A model generated the notes under the pieces. The model did no database searches. It was not told where the DNA came from and was given only the letters and a program-made list of their open reading frames with translations. 64,000 nucleotides of DNA, taken from NCBI RefSeq assembly GCF_042427745.1, contig NZ_JBHMFA010000006.1, one strand, 5' to 3'. Shown here piece by piece: positions 54,126 through 62,606 of the stretch. The stretch is from Algibacter miyuki. GTDB taxonomy: Bacteria > Bacteroidota > Bacteroidia > Flavobacteriales > Flavobacteriaceae. The first letter of the stretch is position 1, and the number at the start of each line of letters is the position of its first letter. The position numbers were made by a program, and so were the translations under genes.

Positions 54126-56453
54126 ATGTTTCAAAAAAAGCAAAATATGTATCGATTTTTATTCCATCTAAAAAAAACAGTGTGTTTCCTGAGTCTTTTT
54201 GCTCTATTTGCAATTAATAACATGATTCAGGCACAAAATGCACTTGAATTCAATGGTACCAATAATTATGTTGAAATTCCATATGCTGCAACAAATAATT
54301 CTGCGCAATTTACTGTAGAATTTTGGGCACGAGTTGATAGCGGAACGGGTGCGTACAGGGCTCCATTAAGTAATAGAGCAGACGGGCCGTTAAGAGGCTA
54401 CAATTTTTACGCAAATAGTTCAAACCTTTGGGAATTTACAGTTGGTAGTGGTGGTTCTGTATGGGAATATTTCCCAGGACCTGCAGTTGTTATTGGTGCG
54501 TGGACGCACTTGGCGGCAACTTATGATGGATCTATCTATCGTTTTTATGTGAATGGTGTTTTGGTTGGTACTCCTCTTGTAGCAGGCTATTCTCCTAATA
54601 CAGCAAAACCTATGAGAATAGGCGCAGGAACTACCGAAACAACCCCTGAATTTTTCTTTCCTGGAGCTGTAGATGAAGTTAAAGTTTGGAATTACGCTCG
54701 ATCTGAAAGTGAAATCAATGATAATAAAAACACTAATTTACCCGTGCCTCAAACCGGGCTTGTATCTTATTATCGATTTGAAGATGGATCAGCAACTAGT
54801 AAAACCGGAAATAATGATGGAAATTTAATTAATAGCCCTACTCTAGTTACTGGAGTAAATATTGCGACTACAGCACCTACAGTTATTTCTGGAACATCTG
54901 AAGTTTGTATAGACGACAGCACCACATTGACAGCCTCTGGCGGAACTACTAATTTAAATGTAGTGGATGTTTGGTATGCTGATACATGCGGCGGTGAAGC
55001 TTTTTCTGAGGGTTGGGATACGCAACCCTATACCACTGAATCAATCACAGTTAATTCTACAACCAATGGAATTTTAAATGTGACTTCTACTACAACAGAC
55101 CCTATAATTAACATGTATGGTATTGGTTCTTTCGACCCTTTAGTCAATAAATATATAAATATTCGATACAAGGTTGTTTCAGGAACAGCTAATCATGCTC
55201 AAATTTTCTTTTTAAATTCTACTAATACAACAGCTAGTGGTAATTATTATTTAGATGTGCCATTAATATCTGACAATACATGGCGAATTGCAACTTTAAA
55301 CATGTCATTAAAAGCAGATAACACAGTAAATCCTAAATGGATAGAAAGTAATATAACGGGATGGCGATTTGACTTTGCTACAAATAGTGGTGTGACTATG
55401 GATATTGATTTTATCGAATTAGGATCTAGTCCAATTATAGAAACAGGATCTTCCATAATTGTAACACCAAATACAGATACTACATACCATGTAAAGAGAA
55501 AAGGCCCCAACGCTAATACCACCTGTATTTCTCAAGTAGTAACTGTAAATACGCGTCCAACACCAAGCTTTACAACACAACCAGCAGGAATCATTCCGAT
55601 AAATACCGATGTAACATATATTACTGAAACAGGCAAAACAAATTACAGTTGGAGTATTCCAGGTGTTTTGAATACCGATTATTCTATAGTATCAGGAGGA
55701 ACAGTTTTAGATGATAATTTGACTCTAAAATGGTTGTCCTATGGAAATAAAACGGTGGCTGTAAATTATGAAAACTCTAATGCTTGTTTGGCGGCAACAT
55801 CAATATCATCAAACATCACTAATGTATTAGTGGAAGTGGTTACTAAGTATGGAGGTGTAAGCTATGCCGGAGATCTTGATGCTGTAAGTATAAAGGGCGC
55901 TTTAGGTGTAGGTGGTGCTGTAAATAAACATGGAGCATATAATTATACAGGAAGCGTATTGGCTGTTGGAGACTCTTATGAGGGCGGTATTGTTGGTTAT
56001 ATTTTACAGCCTGGAGACCCTGGGTTCGATGCCGACGTTCAGCATGGATTAATCATTTCAGCTTCAGACCAAAGCAATCGTGTAAACAATGGAACTTATG
56101 GTCAAGGTAATGGACCACAGTATGAAACTCCTGTTGATATTGGTTCGGGGCAGAGCAATACCGAGTTAGTAGCTCCAGAAGTTAGTGGAGGCGCTGTATT
56201 TATTGCTTATAATTTAAGTTTAAATGGATATTCAGATTGGTTTTTACCAAGTAGGAATGAATTATTAAAAATTTATGAAAACAGAACTATAATAGGCGGT
56301 TTTGTTACTACAGGAAATGAACTTTATTGGACTTCTAGTTTTAATAAAGCTAATGCTAACTTTGCATATCATGTTAATTTCACAACTGGAGTAGCCACTG
56401 AAGGCAGAACTAATTTTACTGACCCCTCAGCAAGAGCTGTTAGGTCCTTTTAG
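54126..56453 (+). CDS. Secreted LamG-domain protein with C-terminal DUF1566-type domain
   Basis: Up to 775 residues; ATGs at 54126 and 54147 are both possible, the second giving a tighter signal peptide (ending in MIQAQ). A LamG/concanavalin-like domain covers about 35-225 (ALEFNGTNNYVEIPY, FTVEFWARV, WTHLAATYDG, RFYVNGVLVG, VDEVKVWNYARSESEI). A beta-rich middle with an Ig/PKD-like module (about 485-575) follows. The C-terminal 150 residues form a DUF1566-type domain (GYSDWFLPSRNELLKIYEN, LYWTSSFNKANANFAYHVNF, ARAVRSF), parallel to that in the giant protein. It starts 7 nt after the giant gene's stop. There is no T9SS tail. Probable glycan-binding surface protein. Confidence 0.78.
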   Translation: MFQKKQNMYRFLFHLKKTVCFLSLFALFAINNMIQAQNALEFNGTNNYVEIPYAATNNSAQFTVEFWARVDSGTGAYRAPLSNRADGPLRGYNFYANSSNLWEFTVGSGGSVWEYFPGPAVVIGAWTHLAATYDGSIYRFYVNGVLVGTPLVAGYSPNTAKPMRIGAGTTETTPEFFFPGAVDEVKVWNYARSESEINDNKNTNLPVPQTGLVSYYRFEDGSATSKTGNNDGNLINSPTLVTGVNIATTAPTVISGTSEVCIDDSTTLTASGGTTNLNVVDVWYADTCGGEAFSEGWDTQPYTTESITVNSTTNGILNVTSTTTDPIINMYGIGSFDPLVNKYINIRYKVVSGTANHAQIFFLNSTNTTASGNYYLDVPLISDNTWRIATLNMSLKADNTVNPKWIESNITGWRFDFATNSGVTMDIDFIELGSSPIIETGSSIIVTPNTDTTYHVKRKGPNANTTCISQVVTVNTRPTPSFTTQPAGIIPINTDVTYITETGKTNYSWSIPGVLNTDYSIVSGGTVLDDNLTLKWLSYGNKTVAVNYENSNACLAATSISSNITNVLVEVVTKYGGVSYAGDLDAVSIKGALGVGGAVNKHGAYNYTGSVLAVGDSYEGGIVGYILQPGDPGFDADVQHGLIISASDQSNRVNNGTYGQGNGPQYETPVDIGSGQSNTELVAPEVSGGAVFIAYNLSLNGYSDWFLPSRNELLKIYENRTIIGGFVTTGNELYWTSSFNKANANFAYHVNFTTGVATEGRTNFTDPSARAVRSF

Positions 56454-56496
56454 AAGAATATAAAAATGCTTTAGTATTACAATTAATTATGGATAG

Positions 56497-56550
56497 CGGT
56501 GTCTTAATTGACACTATAAATTATTGTTATGAAAAATTATAATAACACCG
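56497..56550 (+). other. Inverted repeat after the adhesin cassette
   Basis: CGGTGT (56497-56502) can pair with ACACCG (56545-56550); an alternative small hairpin is GTGTC-TTAATT-GACAC (56499-56514). Only three Ts follow. It may end the cassette's transcript, but weakly. The rest of 56454-56885 shows no gene and presumably holds the AraC gene promoter. Confidence 0.3.
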
Positions 56551-56885
56551 TTTGAAATACTTTTATCAACCACTTTTAATATTTGCTTAATTGGTTTATC
56601 CATTTAGCTATAGGTAGAAAAAATACTCATCGAGAAATGAATGACTCTACATCTGGCTTAGACAGAAAACTTATTTCGGTAAAACAATTAAGCTCATATA
56701 GATTATCATGGTCTAATTATTATTTATCAAAAAAAAGGATAAACAAAAAGTAAACCAGCGCAATATATAATTTATTACACTAACCTGCTTACCAAAACCT
56801 TCAAGCATTTCCTATTCCGTTTTTATTTGCTAAATTAGATGCTTAAACATCCAACAAATCTAGCAGCAAATATCAATTTAAACTC

Positions 56886-57749
56886 TTGAAAAACATTCCT
56901 GACATATCATTTAATAATACAGAAAACATAGTAGACTTTGAGTTTTTAAACCTTGTACAATTATTTGCCCGAATATCCAAAATTAAGGACCACAACCCTA
57001 CCCAAGCGCATAGAATCACATTTTTTGCATTACTTATTGTAACCAAAGGAACAGGAACGCATCAAATTGATTTAAAAGAATACGAATTGAAAGAAGGAAC
57101 GGTTTTAAGAATAGCCAAAGGCCAAATTCATGCTTTTCAAAAAGAAGCAACTTATGAAGGATTTCTAATCATCTTTACAGAAAATTTTATACTGAACTAC
57201 TTTTCTAAGGCCTCTATTCAAACCATTTCTCATTTGTACAATTACCATATTACTTCGCCTATTTCAAACGATAAAACACTAAACCAAGACTTCCTAAGCC
57301 AACTCATTCCAGAAATTGAAAACCACAATCATTTTGCTCAAAAAAATATTACATCCGCGCTATTAAACCTCTATTTACTGAAATTAGAACGTAAATCTCA
57401 AAATAATGGTATCCCCAGCAAACCTTCAAAATATTATAACACTTTTATGCTGTTTAAAAACTTGGTAGAAACACATTACAGTAAAACCCGAAATGTAAAA
57501 GATTACGCCACTATGTTGTCTGTTTCTAGCAAGCACCTAAACCAAGTAGTGAAAGAATTTACTCTAAATACAGCTAAAGTATTCATTGATAATTATGTTA
57601 TACTAGAAGTCAAACGAGATATAGTTATTTCTAAAAACAGCATTAAAGAAATCGCTTTTAACACTGGTTTTGAAGAGGTTACAAATTTCACAAAATTCTT
57701 TAAAAACAAAACGGGAGTTTCACCTAAAGTCTATAGAGCGAAACAATAA
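56886..57749 (+). CDS. AraC family transcriptional regulator
   Basis: A 287-residue regulator read from a TTG start; no ATG gives the full domain. The N-terminal part (about 40-140) is a cupin-like sensor (THQIDLKEYELKEGTVLRIAKGQIHAF). The C-terminal AraC DNA-binding domain spans about 190-287, with VKDYATMLSVSSKHLNQVVKEF as first HTH and IKEIAFNTGFEEVTNFTKFFKNKTGVSPKVYR as second. It precedes the run of genes from 57847 in the same direction and is its likely regulator. Family is sure; effector is unknown. Confidence 0.9.
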   Translation: MKNIPDISFNNTENIVDFEFLNLVQLFARISKIKDHNPTQAHRITFFALLIVTKGTGTHQIDLKEYELKEGTVLRIAKGQIHAFQKEATYEGFLIIFTENFILNYFSKASIQTISHLYNYHITSPISNDKTLNQDFLSQLIPEIENHNHFAQKNITSALLNLYLLKLERKSQNNGIPSKPSKYYNTFMLFKNLVETHYSKTRNVKDYATMLSVSSKHLNQVVKEFTLNTAKVFIDNYVILEVKRDIVISKNSIKEIAFNTGFEEVTNFTKFFKNKTGVSPKVYRAKQ

Positions 57750-57846
57750 AAAAACAGTGTTTTCCCATATTTACCATTTTTAACCCTGTTTTGATAAACT
57801 TATTTTTAGCAAAACGTATCATCTTTGTTATAATAAATTACACAAA

Positions 57847-58479
57847 ATGATAAACGAACAAAATATTCAAATACAAAATACCTTAAGTCATCTATTTATT
57901 GACTCTAAAAAGGATAAATTTAACGTACTAAAAGGCCTTACAACATCTATATTCAGACCTATTCAACCTTCAGATTTTAAGGAAGCTTATCTTTCAATTT
58001 CTAAAAAACAAGGTGTAGATTTAGTACAACTAATAAAAGATAATAACCTTAAAAATATTGTTGAATTTGGAACTTCATTTGGTATTTCTACTTTATTTTT
58101 AGCTCAGGGCGTATTAGAAACCAATGGCCATATTATTACCACAGAATTAATTGAATCTAAAGCTGAAAAAGCAATTAAAAACTTTAAGGAAGCAGGTGTT
58201 AATAATCTCATTGAAGTTAGAATTGGAGACGCTATGGAAACACTAAAAAACCATAACCAACCCATAGACCTACTATTTTTAGATGGTTGGAAAGATTTGT
58301 ATTTACCTTTGTTTCAAATGCTAGAACCCAACTTTCACAGCAACACGATTATCTACGTTGATAATGCTAATATGGCAGACAGTAAAACCTTTTTAAATAC
58401 AATTCGTAAAAATTCAAACTATAAATTTCAATCCATATTCGATGGTAAAGCGGTATTAATAAATCGTAAAAAACAGTAA
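57847..58479 (+). CDS. Class I SAM-dependent methyltransferase
   Basis: A 210-residue cytoplasmic enzyme. Motif I is NIVEFGTSFGISTLFL (about 70-85), acidic motif II ITTELIESKAEKA, and LLFLDGWKDLYLPLF the post-motif. The overall shape is that of O-methyltransferase (family 3/24-like) proteins with DAME and LFLDG. No signal sequence. It starts the run MT-MoaF-like-zinc-ribbon-DJ1-NTF2-EgtB-EgtD. The acceptor is not evident from sequence. Confidence 0.82.
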   Translation: MINEQNIQIQNTLSHLFIDSKKDKFNVLKGLTTSIFRPIQPSDFKEAYLSISKKQGVDLVQLIKDNNLKNIVEFGTSFGISTLFLAQGVLETNGHIITTELIESKAEKAIKNFKEAGVNNLIEVRIGDAMETLKNHNQPIDLLFLDGWKDLYLPLFQMLEPNFHSNTIIYVDNANMADSKTFLNTIRKNSNYKFQSIFDGKAVLINRKKQ

Positions 58480-58500
58480 AACAATTTAAAATCACACAAA

Positions 58501-58944
58501 ATGAAAACAAAATTAATCACATGTATTTGTCTAGCCCTATTTAGTGTTGGACTTGGTTTTGCTCAGAACAAAACCATAGAAGAAAACAACTTTCAATTTG
58601 GAGAACCAGAACATTTTTTAGATGGATATTCTTTCAACTTCCAATATCAGAATGGTACAGCAATACACTTTGAATTTGATAATGGTAAAGCCAAATATGA
58701 ATGGATCGCTGGACCTGCAAAAGGTAATGGCAACAAGGATATTCCATATCGTTCTCGAAAAATTGGAAATGAACTTTATATAGTAAACTGGCACGAAACA
58801 GAAAAAAAAGACTATTTAACCGTAGTTTTAGATTTTGAAAAAATGATAGTACATAGTTCAATTATCATTGGTTATGAAAACAGACCTGAAAGAACATTAA
58901 AAACAGTATTTAGAAGTGGCATTATAGATCATTTAAAAAAATAA
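58501..58944 (+). CDS. MoaF-like secreted protein
   Basis: A 147-residue protein with a signal peptide (to about 22, GLGFAQ). The mature part is a small beta-barrel: YSFNFQYQNGTAIHFEF, YEWIAGPAKGN, DIPYRSRKIGNELYIVNWHE, LTVVLDFEKMIVHSSIIIGYE. The order and the DIPYR ... WHE ... VVLDF ... SS blocks resemble the MoaF/phenolic-acid-decarboxylase-like calycin family. It follows the methyltransferase by 21 nt. A periplasmic ligand-binding role is plausible; the ligand is unknown. Confidence 0.65.
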   Translation: MKTKLITCICLALFSVGLGFAQNKTIEENNFQFGEPEHFLDGYSFNFQYQNGTAIHFEFDNGKAKYEWIAGPAKGNGNKDIPYRSRKIGNELYIVNWHETEKKDYLTVVLDFEKMIVHSSIIIGYENRPERTLKTVFRSGIIDHLKK

Positions 58945-58950
58945 AATAAG

Positions 58951-59145
58951 ATGAGTACAATAGTAAATTGCCCAACATGCGGAGGCAAATCAAAAGTAAA
59001 AGAAACAAATGGTACAACAGTTTATGACGCTTTACAAGATGAAGAGGTTATAAAAAAAGTGGGACAGCTAAAAAAAGCTATGCAAAAATATAAAGAGAAA
59101 TCTGAAGCGCTAGAAAAGGAATTAGAAGAAATTAAAAACGCATAA
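58951..59145 (+). CDS. Small CxxC protein with coiled coil
   Basis: A 64-residue product. CPTCGGKSKV (about 7-16) is a single CxxC zinc-ribbon half-site. The rest (about 34-62) is a charged coiled coil (VGQLKKAMQKYKEKSEALEKELEEI). It would need to dimerise to complete a metal site. It starts 6 nt after the MoaF-like gene, so translation is coupled. No family recognised beyond that; regulatory or scaffolding roles are possible. Confidence 0.6.
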   Translation: MSTIVNCPTCGGKSKVKETNGTTVYDALQDEEVIKKVGQLKKAMQKYKEKSEALEKELEEIKNA

Positions 59146-59194
59146 AACCGTTGTTAGTATCATATATAAACCAATAATAAAAAATTAATTATTC

Positions 59195-60007
59195 ATGGCA
59201 AACAACATAAAAACAGGAACACTCCTACTACTTATCAGTTTTACTTTTATTTTATCAAGTTGTAAAAACAAAAGCAATTCAAACGAATCTATCACAAAAA
59301 CAGAAACTAAAAAAACTCAGAATTTAAAAAAGATATTATTCGTTGTTACAAGTCATGATGAAAAAGGAAATACTGGCGAAAAAACAGGTTACTATCTCGG
59401 TGAAGTTTCTCATCCATGGAACGTATTGCATAGTGCTGGTTATGACATAGATTTTGTAAGTCCGAAAGGCGGCAAAGCTCCTGTTGATGCTTTTGACATG
59501 ACAGATGACATCAATAAGAAATTTTGGGATAATGACATCTATCGCAACAAAATTGAAAACACTAAAAAACCAAGTGAAGTAAACCCTGATGATTATGTAG
59601 CTATTCATTATGCAGGAGGCCATGGAGCTATGTGGGACTTTGCAGACAATAACGAAATTGCAGAAATAGCAACTAAAATTTATGAAAACAATGGTATTGT
59701 AAGTGCTGTATGCCATGGCCCTGCCGGACTTGTAAATATTAAGTTAAGCAACGGCTCTTATCTTGTTGATGGTAAAAAAGTTAATGCATTTACCAATGAA
59801 GAGGAAATAAAAGTAAAATTAGAAAACATTGTTCCTTTTATGCTAGAAGATAAATTAATAGAACGTGGTGCTATTTTCGAAAAGTCGGCTCCTTTTAATG
59901 AGCACGTTGTTACCGACCAAAGGTTAGTAACGGGGCAAAATCCGCAATCAGCTGAAAAAGTGGGTATCGCTACTTTAAATGCATTACAAAAATTAAAAAG
60001 TATTTAA
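59195..60007 (+). CDS. DJ-1/PfpI family lipoprotein (Hsp31-like)
   Basis: A 270-residue protein with a lipobox (LSSC, Cys23), unusual because most DJ-1 proteins are cytoplasmic. The Rossmann core starts with KKILFVVTSHDEKGN. Glu70 (GEVSHPW) and Cys173-His174 (AVCHGPAG) form the nucleophilic elbow of the type 1 glutamine amidotransferase-like fold, as in Hsp31/HchA glyoxalase-III and protease-like members. HYAGGHGAMWD lies at about 138. It probably handles reactive aldehydes or peptides outside the cytoplasm. It belongs to the same plus-strand run. Confidence 0.85.
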   Translation: MANNIKTGTLLLLISFTFILSSCKNKSNSNESITKTETKKTQNLKKILFVVTSHDEKGNTGEKTGYYLGEVSHPWNVLHSAGYDIDFVSPKGGKAPVDAFDMTDDINKKFWDNDIYRNKIENTKKPSEVNPDDYVAIHYAGGHGAMWDFADNNEIAEIATKIYENNGIVSAVCHGPAGLVNIKLSNGSYLVDGKKVNAFTNEEEIKVKLENIVPFMLEDKLIERGAIFEKSAPFNEHVVTDQRLVTGQNPQSAEKVGIATLNALQKLKSI

Positions 60008-60123
60008 TAAACAGCTAGAGAAAAAAAAATAACTAAATTTATAAAGCCAATAACACCAAAACAAAATGTTGGTGAATATGTTTTTTCTTTGATAAAAAAC
60101 ATTAATACAAAAATGGAAACACA

Positions 60124-60501
60124 ATGAACATACAACAAAATAAAGCAAATGCCATTGCATTTTACAAAATGGCATATGAAGGAAACCCAACAAAAGCAGT
60201 AGAATTGTACGTTGGAGACCAATACATCCAACATAATCCAATGGTTTGTGATGGTCCTCAAGCTTTCATTGATTATTTCGATCGTATGCAACGTGAATTC
60301 CCTGTTAAGTCCATTGAGTTTGTAAGAAGCGTAGCAGAAGGAGATCTTGTTTCACTGCACACACATCAAGTTTGGCCCGACGATGACCAATACATAACAA
60401 TGGATTTCTTTCGATTTAATGAAAATGGAAAGATCGTAGAACATTGGGATAGCATTCAACAAATCCCTAAAACCGCTACAAATAACAATACAATGTATTA
60501 A
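60124..60501 (+). CDS. SnoaL/NTF2-like family protein
   Basis: A 125-residue cytoplasmic alpha+beta cone protein: KANAIAFYKMAYEGNP helix, ELYVGDQYIQHNP, GDLVSLHTHQVWPDDDQYITMDFFRFNENGKIVEHWD. The HNP, H-x-H and EHWD motifs are those of SnoaL-like polyketide-cyclase relatives, most of which are uncharacterised. It starts 116 nt after the DJ-1 gene, so there may be a separate promoter, and ends 11 nt before egtB. Confidence 0.8.
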   Translation: MNIQQNKANAIAFYKMAYEGNPTKAVELYVGDQYIQHNPMVCDGPQAFIDYFDRMQREFPVKSIEFVRSVAEGDLVSLHTHQVWPDDDQYITMDFFRFNENGKIVEHWDSIQQIPKTATNNNTMY

Positions 60502-60512
60502 GATCTAATGAC

Positions 60513-61661
60513 ATGGAAATTCTCGAAAAATATAAATCCATCAGATTGCAAACCATTGCCTTCTGTAAACATTTACAACCCGAAGATTACGCCATTCAGG
60601 TTGTTAGTTTTGCCAGTCCTGCAAAATGGCATCTAGCACATACCACTTGGTTTTTTGAAACCTTTATTTTAAAAAATTACTCTGAAAATTATACAGAATA
60701 CGATCCTAATTTCAATTTCTTATTCAATAGTTATTACAATAATGTAGGTGATAGAATTTTGCAAACCAACCGAGGAAATATGTCGCGTCCTAGCACAGAT
60801 CATATTTTTGCCTATCGCGAGTTTGTAGATGAGAAAATGTTAGATTTCCTCAAAAATAATCCAACTCAGGACGTTTTAGATTTGGTTCTTTTAGGATTAA
60901 ATCATGAGCAACAGCATCAAGAATTATTAATTACAGATGTAAAATATATGCTTGGGCATAATCCTTTATTTCCTGCATATCATAAAGATGTTTATCTTTT
61001 AAAAGACCGAAACCAATTACAAGAAACAATTCAAATAAAAGAAGGCATCTATGAAATTGGACATCAAGGAGATGGTTTTTGCTATGACAATGAATTAGGA
61101 GTTCACAAGGTATTTATAGCCGATTTTGAAATCAATAATTTTTTAGTAACGAATGAAGATTATATCGAATTTATAGAAGCCGGAGCATATACCGATTTTA
61201 ATTTATGGCTAGATGAAGGTTGGTCTTGGATAAATAGCCAACAAATTAATTCGCCTATGTATTGGCATAAAATTGATGGAGAATGGCATTATTACACCCT
61301 TTCAGGATTACAAAAAATAGATAAAAACGCGATACTTAGTCACATTAATTATTATGAAGCCAATGCCTTTGCTGTATGGAAAGGCATGCGTTTACCAACC
61401 GAATTTGAGTGGGAAATTGCTGCTCAACAAATGGATTGGGGCAAACGTTGGGAATGGACAAACAGTGCTTATTTAGCGTACCCCAATTTTGTAAAAGAAA
61501 ATGGTGCTGTTGGCGAATACAATGGTAAATTCATGAGTAACAAAATGGTATTACGAGGCGCTTCTGTTGCTACTTCTAAAAATCATAGTAGGACAACTTA
61601 CCGCAATTTTTTTCACCCTTCGGAACGTTGGCAATTTACCGGAATAAGATTAGTTAAATGA
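60513..61661 (+). CDS. egtB: Ergothioneine biosynthesis protein EgtB (hercynylcysteine sulfoxide synthase type)
   Basis: A 382-residue enzyme with an N-terminal DinB-like domain and a C-terminal formylglycine-generating-enzyme-like domain. SPAKWHLAHTTWFFE (about 35-49) gives the first iron His (H43), and NHEQQHQELL gives H131 and H135, the facial triad known for EgtB. The C-terminus is characteristic: GMRLPTEFEWEIAA, WEWTNSAY, and LRGASVATSKNHSRTTYRNFF then RWQFTGIRL. It is somewhat shorter than actinobacterial EgtB. It joins a thiol donor to trimethylhistidine with oxygen. Its last codons overlap egtD in ATGA. Confidence 0.9.
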   Translation: MEILEKYKSIRLQTIAFCKHLQPEDYAIQVVSFASPAKWHLAHTTWFFETFILKNYSENYTEYDPNFNFLFNSYYNNVGDRILQTNRGNMSRPSTDHIFAYREFVDEKMLDFLKNNPTQDVLDLVLLGLNHEQQHQELLITDVKYMLGHNPLFPAYHKDVYLLKDRNQLQETIQIKEGIYEIGHQGDGFCYDNELGVHKVFIADFEINNFLVTNEDYIEFIEAGAYTDFNLWLDEGWSWINSQQINSPMYWHKIDGEWHYYTLSGLQKIDKNAILSHINYYEANAFAVWKGMRLPTEFEWEIAAQQMDWGKRWEWTNSAYLAYPNFVKENGAVGEYNGKFMSNKMVLRGASVATSKNHSRTTYRNFFHPSERWQFTGIRLVK

Positions 61662-62605
61662 TAGAAAATTTTAAAAATGAAGTCAATAAAGGATTAGAAT
61701 CCAATCCAAAAACATTGCCTTCAAAATACTTTTACGACAAAAAAGGAGATGCCCTATTTGTAGAAATCATGAACTTGCCTGAATACTACCTTACACGCTG
61801 TGAATTGGATATTTTTCAGAATAAAACTCAAGAATTGGTTGATGCATTTGGCGTAAAACCGAATACGTATTTTGAACTCATTGAATTGGGGGCTGGCGAT
61901 GGCACAAAAACAAAAGAATTATTAAAATTGTTAGATTCGGAAAATTATTCCTTCGACTACTTCCCTATCGATATTTCATCTAATGCTTTAGGTTTATTAG
62001 AACAAGACCTGAATAAAGAATTGCCAAATGTATCGGTACAAACCAAACAAGGCGACTACTTCGAAATTCTGGCTACTTTAAAAGACAGTAAAAAACCAAA
62101 AATAGTATTATTTCTAGGGTCTAATATTGGAAATATGACGGATGATTTAGCAGCTAAATTCATTTATAATTTAGGAGCTAATCTTCAAGCTGGAGATAAA
62201 CTATTACTCGGTGTCGATTTAATAAAAGCCAACGAAATTGTACGTCCTGCATATAACGACAGTAAAGGAATTACCGCAAAATTCAATCTTAATTTACTAG
62301 ATAGAATCAATAATGAATTGGATGGTGATTTTAATCTTAATCACTTTAAGCATCAACCTGAATATGATAAAAACGAAGGTATTGCTAAAAGTTTTATAGA
62401 AAGCACCATCGATCAAACAGTAGAAATAAAAGCCATTGGAAAAACCTATAAACTTGCTGAAGGAGAAAAAATTCACACCGAGATTTCTAGAAAATACAAT
62501 GATAAACTTGTTGAAAAAATAATCGCAAATACAGATTTTAATCTCGAAGCAAAAATACAAGATAACAAAGGTTATTTTGCCGATTACATTCTTACAAGAC
62601 ATTAA
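61658..62605 (+). CDS. egtD: L-histidine N-alpha-methyltransferase EgtD
   Basis: A 315-residue enzyme. LPSKYFYDKKGDALFVEIMNLPEYY (read in parts) is the N-terminal signature of EgtD, followed by ELGAGDGTKTKELL (SAM-binding, about 70-83), YFPIDISSNAL and FLGSNIGNM. The late EKIHTEISRKY and C-terminal GYFADYILTRH agree. It trimethylates histidine to hercynine, the substrate of EgtB. The pair is translationally coupled. EgtA, EgtC and EgtE homologues are not seen in the window. Confidence 0.92.
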   Translation: MIENFKNEVNKGLESNPKTLPSKYFYDKKGDALFVEIMNLPEYYLTRCELDIFQNKTQELVDAFGVKPNTYFELIELGAGDGTKTKELLKLLDSENYSFDYFPIDISSNALGLLEQDLNKELPNVSVQTKQGDYFEILATLKDSKKPKIVLFLGSNIGNMTDDLAAKFIYNLGANLQAGDKLLLGVDLIKANEIVRPAYNDSKGITAKFNLNLLDRINNELDGDFNLNHFKHQPEYDKNEGIAKSFIESTIDQTVEIKAIGKTYKLAEGEKIHTEISRKYNDKLVEKIIANTDFNLEAKIQDNKGYFADYILTRH

Positions 62606-62606
62606 A

